Below are positions 1-6,793 of a stretch of DNA of 11,701 bases, one piece after another. Source of the stretch: an uncultured Acholeplasmataceae bacterium (lineage in GTDB: Bacteria; Bacillota_I; Bacilli_A; Acholeplasmatales; Acholeplasmataceae); contig CAMOAP010000028.1 of assembly GCA_946577115.1 (NCBI GenBank), forward strand, positions 1 to 11,701, given 5' to 3'. The stretch's first letter is position 1. The number at the start of each line of letters is the position of its first letter. The notes below the pieces were generated by a model, which did no database searches, was not told where the DNA came from, and worked only from the letters and a program-made list of their open reading frames with translations. A program made the translations under genes and the position numbers.

Positions 1-266
1 TATTAAGATGTAGGTAAAGTATAAAAATAAATGTAGGATTAATATTTTGTTATCTGCTTTCTGCCTTTTTCCGCTATTTGCGCGTAAAAATCTTCTTATT
101 ATGTGGATAAATATTGATTTTATGAAATAATTATTAATAAAAAATATCTTTATCTACACTTACATTTTTTGTGTTTTTTTATTTTGCAAGCGCCTTTAAC
201 AAAATATACAAACAAAAAAGCAAAAATTACCAAAAAAAACAAAATAATAAAAAAGAGGTTTTAAAA
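1..266. other. Intergenic region upstream of pepV with DnaA-box-like sites
   Basis: I see no convincing gene here. The stretch is AT-rich apart from a short GC-richer patch (about 60-92). It contains a perfect match to the DnaA box TTATCCACA on the minus strand at 102-110, a one-mismatch box TTATCTACA at 150-158, and a two-mismatch version at 9-17 in the opposite orientation. The 11-mers at 9-19 and 148-158 form an inverted repeat with 10 of 11 positions matching. A weak promoter-like pair, TTGCAA (184-189) and TATACA (205-210), has a short 15-nt spacer and could serve pepV. Confidence 0.6.
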
Positions 267-297
267 ATGATTGATTTTAAAAAAGAGGTTTTAAAAA
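248..297 (+). repeat. 20-bp direct repeat, period 30, across the pepV start
   Basis: The 20 bases at 248-267 recur exactly at 278-297. The period of 30 is a whole number of codons. The first copy carries the Shine-Dalgarno sequence (AAAGAGG) of pepV and reaches into its ATG. The second copy lies in the coding region, so residues 5-10 of the protein (KKEVLK) repeat what the first copy would encode if it were translated. This looks like a short tandem duplication over the translation start. Confidence 0.85.
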
Positions 298-1643
298 GAA
301 AAGACGCCTTAATTGAGGCTTTGCAAACATTATTAAAAATTAAAACCGAACTTACTATTTTTGACCCAAATAAAACAGGCGCCCCTTTTGGAAAAGGTAA
401 CCAACAAGCTCTTAATTTTATGCTTGATTTAGGTTACCAAAGTGGCTTTAAAACCCTTAATTTAGAAGGATACGCTGGTCATATTGAATACGGAGATCAA
501 AAAGAATGGGTTGGTATGATTGGTCATTTGGATGTTGTTCCTGCAGGAACTGGTTGGGACTATCCACCTTATGATGCTTTAATTGTTGATGGCACACTTT
601 ATGGCAGAGGAACCCAAGACGATAAAGGTCCTACAATGGCAGCTTTCTGGGCTTTGAAAATATTGCACGAACTAAATTTGCCGCTTTCTAAAAGAATTAA
701 ATTAATTTTGGGTGTCGATGAAGAAACTGGATTTCGTTGTATGAAACATTATTTTAAACACATTCCTGAATTACCTGTATCTGGTTTTGTTCCGGACAGC
801 CATTTTCCTGTTGTTTATTGCGAAAAAGGAATAGGGGATTTTACTTTTGAAGGTGAAGTTTTAGATGATAGAATTGTAAGTATTCACAGCGGACAAGCCT
901 CTAATGTTGTTCCGGATTTGGCACAAGCAGTTCTAAAATTTGACCCTAACTACCTAGATTTATTGCATAATTTTGTTCAAGCCAGAAATATCAAAGCCAC
1001 TTTAGAACCGCAAGGAGATTTTTTAAAACTTAAAGTTCATGGCATTTCTGCGCATGGTTCGACTCCTGAAATAGGAAAAAATGCCCTTTATGATTTGATG
1101 AAAGTGCTTGCAGCATTGGGAATTAAAAATACTTTGGTTGATTTTTTTGACCAATATTTGATAGATAGTTCGGATGGAAAAAAATTAGGTATTAATCATT
1201 TCGATGAAGAAACTTATAATTTAGTTTGTTTTTCTGGAGTTTTAAAATTAGAAAATAATCAAGCCTTTTTCACTCTTAATGTAAGATATCCTAAAGGAAT
1301 TACATTTGAAAAAATCCTTTTTCAATTAGAAAAATCCGCCAAGAATCAATATTTTTGCCTCAAAACTACCCTTCATCACCCCATTATGTATGTTGATCCT
1401 AAAAGTACTTTGATGCAAACATTATTGAAAGTTTATCAAAAATACACTAATGATTTCATTTCCAAACCTATGTGTGTTGGTGGTGGTTCTTTTGCTAAAT
1501 GTGCTCCTAATTTAGTACCTTTTGGACCTACTTTTGTCGATGAAGTTTCCTTAATTCATCAAAAAAATGAATCTATTTCAATTGATAAATTAATTACTTT
1601 AACTGCTATTTACACAGAAGCTTTATATCTTTTGTCCCGATAA
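267..1643 (+). CDS. pepV: Dipeptidase PepV (M20 family, zinc aminoacylase-type)
   Basis: This is a cytoplasmic M20-family dipeptidase that releases free amino acids from dipeptides, useful to a host-dependent bacterium living on imported peptides. It has 458 residues, close to the length of lactic-acid-bacteria PepV. Visible motifs are GHLDVVPAG at 86-94 (metal ligand H87), TQDDKGP at 116-122 (bridging D119), DEETG at 151-155 (catalytic E152, metal ligand E153), PDSHFP at 176-181 (D177), HGISAHGS at 258-265 in the lid domain, and H431 near the C-terminus. All expected two-zinc ligands are therefore present. I chose the ATG at 267 because AAAGAGG lies 8-9 nt upstream. A GTG at 171 in the same frame would add 32 lysine-rich residues without a ribosome site and without family support. 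The gene heads the pepV-thyA-dfrA-plsC cluster; the gap to thyA is 43 nt. Confidence 0.93.
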   Translation: MIDFKKEVLKRKDALIEALQTLLKIKTELTIFDPNKTGAPFGKGNQQALNFMLDLGYQSGFKTLNLEGYAGHIEYGDQKEWVGMIGHLDVVPAGTGWDYPPYDALIVDGTLYGRGTQDDKGPTMAAFWALKILHELNLPLSKRIKLILGVDEETGFRCMKHYFKHIPELPVSGFVPDSHFPVVYCEKGIGDFTFEGEVLDDRIVSIHSGQASNVVPDLAQAVLKFDPNYLDLLHNFVQARNIKATLEPQGDFLKLKVHGISAHGSTPEIGKNALYDLMKVLAALGIKNTLVDFFDQYLIDSSDGKKLGINHFDEETYNLVCFSGVLKLENNQAFFTLNVRYPKGITFEKILFQLEKSAKNQYFCLKTTLHHPIMYVDPKSTLMQTLLKVYQKYTNDFISKPMCVGGGSFAKCAPNLVPFGPTFVDEVSLIHQKNESISIDKLITLTAIYTEALYLLSR

Positions 1644-1686
1644 ACAACAAACATTTATTTAATTAAAAAATAAGGGGTTATACATT

Positions 1687-2553
1687 ATGAATACTTATTT
1701 AGATTTATGTCGTTTTATTTTACAAAAAGGCAGTTTCAGAAATGATCGTACTAATACAGGTACCAAAAGTGTTTTTGGCTACCAAATGCGATTTAATCTT
1801 GAAGAAGGTTTCCCTTTGTTAACTACTAAAAAAATGAATCTTAGATCAATTATCTACGAACTTTTATGGTTTTTAAAAGGTGATACTAATATTTGTTATT
1901 TAGTAAAAAATAATGTTAATATTTGGAATGAATGGCCTTATCAAAAATATCAACAATCAGCTTTTTTTCAAAATGAAACATTGAAAGAATTTGTAGAAAA
2001 AATCAAAAATGATCCTCTTTTTTCCAACAAATATGGTAATTTAGGCCCTGTTTATGGTAAACAATGGCGCGATTTTAATGGTGTTGATCAAATTAAATTT
2101 TTAATTTCTGAAATAAAAACCAATCCCAATTCCAGGCGTTTAATTCTTAATTCTTGGAATCCACCCTTATTAAATCAAATGGCATTACCACCTTGTCATG
2201 TCTTAGTTCAATTCTACGTTCACCAAACCAAACTCTCCTTGCAACTATATCAACGTAGTGGAGATGTTTTTTTGGGAATACCTTTTAATATTGCTTCTTA
2301 TTCTTTATTGCTTATGATGGTAGCACAAGTAACTAACTTACAACCTTTCGAATTTATCCATACTTTAGGAGATGCCCACATTTATTCCAATCACCTAACA
2401 CAAGTTCAGACCCAAATTAAAAGAACTCCTAAAAAATTACCTAAAATGATTTTAAATCCTGATATAAAAAATATTGATGATTTTAAATTTATTGATTTTA
2501 CTTTAAAAAATTATCAATTTGATAGCATTTTGAAAGGTGATATTGCTATATGA
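1687..2553 (+). CDS. thyA: Thymidylate synthase ThyA
   Basis: The enzyme methylates dUMP to dTMP using 5,10-methylene-tetrahydrofolate and leaves dihydrofolate. At 288 residues it lies between the short E. coli type (264) and the long L. casei type (316). Signature pieces are the N-terminal RNDRTNTGT (18-26), LLTTKK (44-49), NSRR (148-151, phosphate-binding arginines), the active-site PPCH (168-171, nucleophile C170), [13 protein letters not shown] (189-201) and DAHIYSNH (229-236). The start is supported by AAGGGG at 1672-1677, 9 nt before the ATG. The stop TGA overlaps the ATG of dfrA (ATGA at 2550-2553). That shows translational coupling to the enzyme that recycles its folate product, and shows that TGA is a stop codon in this organism. 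Confidence 0.96.
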   Translation: MNTYLDLCRFILQKGSFRNDRTNTGTKSVFGYQMRFNLEEGFPLLTTKKMNLRSIIYELLWFLKGDTNICYLVKNNVNIWNEWPYQKYQQSAFFQNETLKEFVEKIKNDPLFSNKYGNLGPVYGKQWRDFNGVDQIKFLISEIKTNPNSRRLILNSWNPPLLNQMALPPCHVLVQFYVHQTKLSLQLYQRSGDVFLGIPFNIASYSLLLMMVAQVTNLQPFEFIHTLGDAHIYSNHLTQVQTQIKRTPKKLPKMILNPDIKNIDDFKFIDFTLKNYQFDSILKGDIAI

Positions 2554-3041
2554 TTAATTTAATTACTGCCTTTGATGGAAATTATTTAATTGGCAAAGAC
2601 AATAAATTACCTTGGCATTATCCAAAAGATTTACAATATTTTAAAAAAATTACCCTTAATAAAAATGTTATAATGGGTTATGAAACTTATAAATCTTTAA
2701 AAAGTTATTTCAAAAATAAGCCCTTTAATTTTAAAAAAACTTATGTAGCGTCTTTAAAACATGATTTTGAATTTCCTAATTTTAATATTGTTTCTGATTT
2801 ACAATCCTTTTTCGAAAGTGATGTTGCCCAAGATATTTTTATTATTGGTGGAGGAAAAATCTATCAACAAACCCTGCCTTGGGTAACAACTTTATATATT
2901 ACCCATATTTTACAAAGACACCAAGGAAACGTTTTTTTCCCCAAAATTGATTTATCACAATACCAATTAATCCAAAAAGAAATTCATCCACAATTAATTT
3001 TTGCCATTTATCAAAAGAAATTAGACAAGCCCAAATGTTGA
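2550..3041 (+). CDS. dfrA: Dihydrofolate reductase
   Basis: The enzyme reduces dihydrofolate to tetrahydrofolate with NADPH, regenerating the cofactor consumed by the adjacent ThyA. It has 163 residues, a normal bacterial DHFR length. The substrate site is seen in [12 protein letters not shown] (20-31), with the catalytic acid at D27. The NADPH-binding region is seen in [12 protein letters not shown] (39-50), where the usual Arg after MG is Tyr, and in the IIGGGKIY motif. The gene starts inside the thyA stop (ATGA) and overlaps the start of the downstream acyltransferase gene by 7 nt. It therefore has little room for its own ribosome site and probably depends on coupling. The symbol could equally be given as folA. 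Confidence 0.95.
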   Translation: MINLITAFDGNYLIGKDNKLPWHYPKDLQYFKKITLNKNVIMGYETYKSLKSYFKNKPFNFKKTYVASLKHDFEFPNFNIVSDLQSFFESDVAQDIFIIGGGKIYQQTLPWVTTLYITHILQRHQGNVFFPKIDLSQYQLIQKEIHPQLIFAIYQKKLDKPKC

Positions 3042-3844
3042 CTTTTATTTTTATTGCCATTTGGCTGACATTTGTTTTTTTGCAAACTCCCAAAAATATG
3101 CCAGTTGATTTTTCTTTTTGCTATAAACTGCCAGTTAATTTAATTTTGGGTTTGTTTTTGTCTTTTGTAATAACGTTTATAATTTTGGTTTTTTGTCTAG
3201 TTTTAATGTTTTTTTTACCCGCTAATCATTACTTTAAAGGGTTTGTTTCGCGTAGTGTGTCTCGTTTTGTCAACCGTTTTTTACGAATTAAAATATTGGT
3301 CCAAAATCCCCATTTGATTCCTTCAAAAGAAAATGTTGTTATTTATGCCAATCACAAGTCATACACTGATCCTTTTGTTATTACAAGTGTTATTGAAAGA
3401 ACTTTATCGTTTGCTCCTAAACAAAATTTTAATTGTTTTTTTGGAACTGCATGGTTTTTAAAATTAGCTTTTGTATCTTTGGATTGTATGGTAATCTCAA
3501 GGGATGACATTAGAAAAACTGCCCAAAATTTAATAAAGGCAATTCCCAAAGTTAAAAATGGTATGGTAATGGTAGTTTTTCCTGAGGGAGGCATTAAAAA
3601 TAGAAATAATGAACAAGCAATGCCACTTTTAGGAGGAGCTTTTAAAATTGCGTTCAAAAGTCAAGCTTCTATTTTGCCTTTAACTATAAAAGGATCAAGT
3701 CAAATCAAAAATAAGCGCTTTTGGCAAAAAAAAGTGGTGGAAATAATTATTCATCCTCCTTTAAAATATGATCATTATTGCAATACAAATATGCACCAAG
3801 TAGCTATTTATGTGCAAAATATTATTAACTCTAGTTTTAATTAA
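3035..3844 (+). CDS. plsC: 1-acyl-sn-glycerol-3-phosphate acyltransferase (PlsC family)
   Basis: This is a membrane-bound acyltransferase expected to convert lysophosphatidic acid to phosphatidic acid in phospholipid synthesis. It has 269 residues. Two hydrophobic segments lie at about 1-17 and 33-61. The catalytic domain follows, with the NHxxxxD motif (N106-H107 to D112), VISRDD (153-158), the glycerophosphate-binding FPEGG (182-186; most relatives have FPEGT) and ILPLTIKG (213-220). The start ATG at 3035 overlaps dfrA by 7 nt and no clear Shine-Dalgarno is seen, so translational coupling is likely. A later start would cut into the first hydrophobic segment. The exact acyl donor and position specificity cannot be read from the sequence. 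Confidence 0.88.
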   Translation: MLTFIFIAIWLTFVFLQTPKNMPVDFSFCYKLPVNLILGLFLSFVITFIILVFCLVLMFFLPANHYFKGFVSRSVSRFVNRFLRIKILVQNPHLIPSKENVVIYANHKSYTDPFVITSVIERTLSFAPKQNFNCFFGTAWFLKLAFVSLDCMVISRDDIRKTAQNLIKAIPKVKNGMVMVVFPEGGIKNRNNEQAMPLLGGAFKIAFKSQASILPLTIKGSSQIKNKRFWQKKVVEIIIHPPLKYDHYCNTNMHQVAIYVQNIINSSFN

Positions 3845-3870
3845 AATAATTATATTTTAACTTATTTTGA

Positions 3871-3879
3871 TGTTATAAT
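3871..3879 (+). promoter_or_regulatory. Extended -10 promoter for the osmC-like gene
   Basis: TGTTATAAT is a perfect extended -10 (TGn plus TATAAT) in the 104-nt gap after plsC, about 70 nt before the next start codon. There is no good -35 at 17 nt upstream (TATATT). Extended -10 promoters can work without one. The expected transcript starts near 3886. Confidence 0.55.
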
Positions 3880-3948
3880 AAAATAGATGTTTATTAAATA
3901 AATGCATAAAAAAGAAATATTTTTTTTAATAAAGAAAGGTTTTATAAT

Positions 3949-4377
3949 ATGATTATTTTTAAAACAATTGCTTATTTTAATCCTCATTTAGATGATTTAT
4001 GTTTTTTTGAAGAAAAAGAAGGGATCACTAAAAAATTAGTTTCAGCTTTAGAACCAAGCAAAAAAAAATCAGGACCTGTTGATTTATTTTGTCTTTGTTG
4101 GGCAATTTGTTTTTATAAAACTTCTAAAAAGATTTTAGCAGAACAAGATTACACAAATAAAGATTTGAAAGTAAAAGTAACTTTAGAAATGCAAAAAGAT
4201 GATAAAGGTTTTTATTTTAAGCCTACTGCTATTTTAGGAATCCAAGATATGACGTTGGAACAAATTGAAATAATTGCAGATGCAACTCATAAAAGATGTC
4301 CTATTTCTCGTTTAATTAGTGCTGATGAAAATGTTTCTGTTAAAGTTGCAAATTACAATGAATTGATTACAGAATAA
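3949..4377 (+). CDS. osmC: OsmC/Ohr-family protein (thiol peroxidase-like)
   Basis: This is a member of the OsmC/Ohr family, small cytoplasmic dimeric proteins that reduce organic hydroperoxides with a redox pair of cysteines. It has 142 residues, typical of the family. The C-terminal block TLEQIEIIADATHKRCPISRLI (about 102-123) is the characteristic second-cysteine region (C117). The first cysteine lies in the central helix DLFCLCWAICFY (45-56), best aligned as C54, though C48 and C50 are also there. The start is supported by AAAGAAAGG ending 9 nt before the ATG. The gene has its own promoter candidate and is followed after 3 nt by a strong terminator, so it is probably transcribed alone. 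OsmC versus Ohr subtype cannot be fixed by eye; the symbol is a family label. Confidence 0.82.
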   Translation: MIIFKTIAYFNPHLDDLCFFEEKEGITKKLVSALEPSKKKSGPVDLFCLCWAICFYKTSKKILAEQDYTNKDLKVKVTLEMQKDDKGFYFKPTAILGIQDMTLEQIEIIADATHKRCPISRLISADENVSVKVANYNELITE

Positions 4378-4380
4378 ATT

Positions 4381-4445
4381 TTTCAAAGTTATATAATAAA
4401 AAAAACACCTTTAAAAGGTGTTTTTTTTATTATATAACTTTGAAA
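4381..4445. terminator. Bidirectional terminator, perfect 32-bp inverted repeat
   Basis: The two arms of 32 bases pair perfectly around the single base at 4413. The core is CACCTTT/AAAGGTG, flanked by an A8 tract on the left and a T8 tract on the right. Each strand therefore gives a hairpin followed by a U-run. The element sits 3 nt after the osmC-like stop and 51 nt before the end of the convergent minus-strand cluster, so it fits as a shared terminator for both transcription units. Confidence 0.92.
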
Positions 4446-4496
4446 TTTTACAATGTTTAAATAATTTAAAAAATTATTATTAATGGTAAATTTTTT

Positions 4497-4823
4497 TTAA
4501 ATCTTTATTTTTGTAAATAATTTTTTTATTAAAGGGTTAAAAACATAATTATTATATTTAGCATCCGCAATTATGTCTTTTAAAAAAATGATATTTAATT
4601 GTAATAAATTTTTAGTAATATTGGCATCTTTTGTTAAGGGAAAAGTTTTATTAGGATTTTGCAAAAAACTTTTTAATATTTCTTGTTCTAAATGGCTACA
4701 AAACAATAAATAATTTATAATTTTGTTTTTAAATTTTTTGCTATAAAAATAATTCATTATAAAAACAACTAAAAGGCAAATAAAAACAATAAACATAAAT
4801 GTAAAAAAGACACTTTCAAACAT
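4497..4823 (-). CDS. Hypothetical membrane-anchored protein, 108 residues
   Basis: I do not recognise this protein with confidence. It has one strong hydrophobic segment at about residues 5-27, followed by a basic stretch (SKKFKNK), which suggests an N-terminal anchor with a cytoplasmic tail. The tail (about 43-108) alternates short helices with a hydrophobic pattern ending in VFNPLIKKLF. It could be a small winged-helix-like fold, loosely reminiscent of proteins annotated as superinfection exclusion protein B; that resemblance is only by pattern and memory. The gene starts 4 nt after the stop of the UPF0154 gene, has no visible Shine-Dalgarno and is the last gene before the shared terminator. 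Coupled translation from the upstream gene is likely. Confidence 0.7.
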   Translation of the reverse strand: MFESVFFTFMFIVFICLLVVFIMNYFYSKKFKNKIINYLLFCSHLEQEILKSFLQNPNKTFPLTKDANITKNLLQLNIIFLKDIIADAKYNNYVFNPLIKKLFTKIKI

Positions 4824-4827
4824 TTTT

Positions 4828-5043
4828 TTATTTGACTTGTTTCATGCTGTTAATAATTTGACGAATTTGTTTTTCAGAAGGGGTACGGCCCATTTGGCGA
4901 AACATTTCTTTTATTTGTTTTTCGCTGATGGGAGGATTTTTTTGTAAATATTTTTTCAACCAACGAAACATTAAAAAAGCTCCTAAAGCTCCTCCTAATA
5001 AAAATCCTATAATTGGATTTATGTATAACCAAATATTATTCAT
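4828..5043 (-). CDS. UPF0154 family small membrane protein (YneF-like)
   Basis: This is a 71-residue protein of the UPF0154 (YneF) family found across Firmicutes and Mollicutes; its biochemical function is not established. An N-terminal membrane segment at about 8-29 contains a glycine-rich stretch (GFLLGGALGAF). The family signature follows: KYLQKNPPIS (31-40) and MFRQMGRTPSEKQIRQIINSM (47-67). Length and architecture match B. subtilis YneF. An excellent Shine-Dalgarno, AAGGAG, lies 6 nt upstream of the ATG (complement of 5050-5055), so the start is secure. The gene lies 39 nt after rsmD in the same direction. Confidence 0.93.
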   Translation of the reverse strand: MNNIWLYINPIIGFLLGGALGAFLMFRWLKKYLQKNPPISEKQIKEMFRQMGRTPSEKQIRQIINSMKQVK

Positions 5044-5082
5044 TTTGAACTCCTTTTTTCTTTTTCTTTTCTTGATAAAAGT

Positions 5083-5643
5083 CTAAATTTTTTGATAAAA
5101 TTTAATTTTTTTATTACCATATTGTTTTTCTTTTTGCAAAAAAAATTCTTTAATTTGTCTAGGTAAAACAATTTTTCGATGTAATTCACAAATAATAATG
5201 CTATTTTGATGTGTTAATTTGTTCAAATATTCAAAAGAAGGCAAATAAAAATCTTTAAAATAAGGAGGGTCTAAAATAATAAAATCAAAAATCAAATTGG
5301 CTTTTTGGAATTTTTTTAAAGCTTGAACAAAATGCCCATAAAAAATAATGCTTTTTTTCAAATCCAGTTTTAATTTTTGTTGGTTTTCTTTTAAGGTTTT
5401 AAAAGCTTTTAAGGAAGAATCAACAAAATAGACTTGTTTAGCATCTCTGCTTAAAGCCTCAAAACCATAAGAACCGTTACCTGCGAATAAATCTAAAAAG
5501 ATTTTGTTTTGTACTGATGCTCCCAAAGTATTAAAAAGAGATTCCTTGACCAAAGAGCTAGTGGCTTTGGTGTGAGGTGATGGTACTAGTTTTATTTTGT
5601 GCCCTTTGAATTTGCCTCCAATGATAATTGTTGTCTTTGTCAT
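5083..5643 (-). CDS. rsmD: 16S rRNA (guanine(966)-N2)-methyltransferase RsmD
   Basis: This is a SAM-dependent methyltransferase that makes m2G966 in 16S rRNA of the small ribosomal subunit. It has 186 residues, the family's usual length. The N-terminal IIGGKFKGHKIKL (7-19) matches the RsmD start, followed by KATSSLVKESLFNTLG (26-41). The SAM-binding motif I is DLFAGNGSYGFEALSR (51-66), the acidic ribose contact lies in VYFVDSS (71-77), and the catalytic DPPY is at 125-128. The ATG overlaps the stop of the upstream 77-codon ORF (ATGA, 5640-5643) and has only an A-rich leader, so translation is probably coupled. Confidence 0.93.
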   Translation of the reverse strand: MTKTTIIIGGKFKGHKIKLVPSPHTKATSSLVKESLFNTLGASVQNKIFLDLFAGNGSYGFEALSRDAKQVYFVDSSLKAFKTLKENQQKLKLDLKKSIIFYGHFVQALKKFQKANLIFDFIILDPPYFKDFYLPSFEYLNKLTHQNSIIICELHRKIVLPRQIKEFFLQKEKQYGNKKIKFYQKI

Positions 5644-5873
5644 GAAAATATTTTTCTTTTGATGGAGTTTTTTAAAGAGGATAAAACTTCTTGATAATAG
5701 AAAGGAAAAGGGGGCTCTTTTTGACTGAAATCATCAAAATTAATTTTAAGAAGTTTATAGACATCTGGATTAAGATTAAAGTAAGCTAGCTTTTGAAAAT
5801 ATTTTATTTTACAAAAATTTCTTTGAGGTTCTAAGTTGTCACTTAACAATATCATTTTATCGCCATAATTCAT
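5640..5873 (-). pseudogene. Probable C-terminal fragment of a YqeK-type HD domain
   Basis: This ORF of 77 codons begins at an ATGA overlap with the yqeG stop. Its residues 6-18, KMILLSDNLEPQR, match the conserved end of YqeK diadenosine tetraphosphatases (K-V-I-Y-x-A-D-x-I-E-P-N-R in B. subtilis, as recalled). The following part keeps the YqeK tail pattern up to KEPPFPFYYQEVLSSL. The spacing from an 'AI' in the last part of YqeG to this lysine is 15 residues if the two frames are joined, the same as in YqeK. It therefore reads as the continuation of the domain begun in YqeG, in the -1 frame. One missing A in the A5 run at 5873-5877 would explain the break. It may be dead, or expressed as a coupled small protein. 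Confidence 0.6.
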
Positions 5874-6793
5874 TTTTGTATCACCCCAAATATGTTTGTG
5901 ATGGCATTAAGAATAGTGATATTTGTGATGCCGAATTCTTTTTTTACGATGTTTAAAGCAGATAGAGTGTTAAAAATGGCAGTTTTTTTGATGTATTTTT
6001 GGATATTGGCTTGAGTAAGATGGGGTTTTTGTTGTTCTAAGGTATCTTTTTGGGTGTAATTATTAAATAAAGATGAAATTTGAATAGTTAATAAAGGTTT
6101 GTTATAATGTCTTACCATTTTGGCATCGGTACGATAAGTCCTTATAGTGTGTTCTAACCGAGAAGTATAATTTTTTAATTTAGCTTCGACAGCTTGATGA
6201 ATTTTGTGCAAAAACATATTATTTTTTTTTTCTTCAAAGTCTTGAAATTTTTCTCTCCAAAGATGATAATCTTGTTTTTTGATATTGGTTAAAAACTTTT
6301 TTTCTCGATAAAAACGATTGAATTTAGTAAACGCACTTTCTTGAATGCGATTTAGGGGTTTTACTAACAAAGAACCAAAACCTGCTTGATTAGCTCCTTT
6401 TATATCTGTTTGGAGTTGGTCTCCTATCATCAACATTTGTGTGGGTGCTAAATTGAGAAGTTGGCATGCTTTTTGAAAAGCTTTAGGGGATGGTTTTTTG
6501 TTTAATAAGTTCAAATATATAAAAGTAAAATCTTTTTTTAAAACTTTATCGAGGCGTTTTTTAGAGGCATTAGAAAGAATAACAACTTTAAAAACAAGAG
6601 ATAATTGAGTTAAAAAGGTTTTAATTTGCTCATCTAGAATATCTTTGTTGTATTCAATTAAAGTGTTGTCTAGATCAAAAATTAACGCTTTAATGCCTTG
6701 TTTTTGAAACAACCCAAAAGGAATTTGCAAGACACAAGGAAAATAGTGTTGAGGGATGAAAAGTTTGTTGGGATAATGCATTTTATTTGACAT
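5870..6793 (-). CDS. yqeG: YqeG-family HAD phosphatase with C-terminal degenerate HD (YqeK-like) domain
   Basis: Residues 1 to about 165 form a YqeG-type HAD-IIIA phosphatase. DLDNT (40-44) gives the nucleophile D40 and acid D42, SN (74-75) is motif II, the lysine of NKKPSP (98-103) is motif III, and GDQLQTD (124-130) is motif IV. B. subtilis YqeG is about 170 residues; this ORF has 307. The extra part (about 195-307) resembles the N-terminal two thirds of YqeK: RLEHT (212-216), SLFNNYTQ (241-248) where YqeK has the metal-binding FHDYAK, and ALNIVKKEFGI (279-289) with NAI (296-298) where YqeK has GAYLVQREAGV and DAI. The HD pair is N244-N245. The stop falls inside the domain. The start overlaps greA by 11 nt; ATG at 6781 is an alternative. 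The substrate is unknown. Confidence 0.82.
   Translation of the reverse strand: MSNKMHYPNKLFIPQHYFPCVLQIPFGLFQKQGIKALIFDLDNTLIEYNKDILDEQIKTFLTQLSLVFKVVILSNASKKRLDKVLKKDFTFIYLNLLNKKPSPKAFQKACQLLNLAPTQMLMIGDQLQTDIKGANQAGFGSLLVKPLNRIQESAFTKFNRFYREKKFLTNIKKQDYHLWREKFQDFEEKKNNMFLHKIHQAVEAKLKNYTSRLEHTIRTYRTDAKMVRHYNKPLLTIQISSLFNNYTQKDTLEQQKPHLTQANIQKYIKKTAIFNTLSALNIVKKEFGITNITILNAITNIFGVIQK

Noticed and set aside
171..266. N-terminal extension of PepV from a GTG at 171
   Set aside because: It has no ribosome site, adds a low-complexity Lys/Asn-rich stretch absent from the family, and the ATG at 267 has a good Shine-Dalgarno.
2899..3093. Minus-strand 64-codon ORF across the dfrA/plsC junction
   Set aside because: It is the complement of two clearly coding genes and has no recognisable domain.
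3352..3657. Minus-strand 101-codon ORF within plsC
   Set aside because: It is antisense to the conserved catalytic region of the acyltransferase and shows no family features.
5873..5880. Canonical -1 programmed frameshift signal at the yqeG end
   Set aside because: The codons ATA CAA AAA TGA do not form an X XXY YYZ slippery heptamer and no downstream hairpin is obvious, so a programmed event is not claimed.
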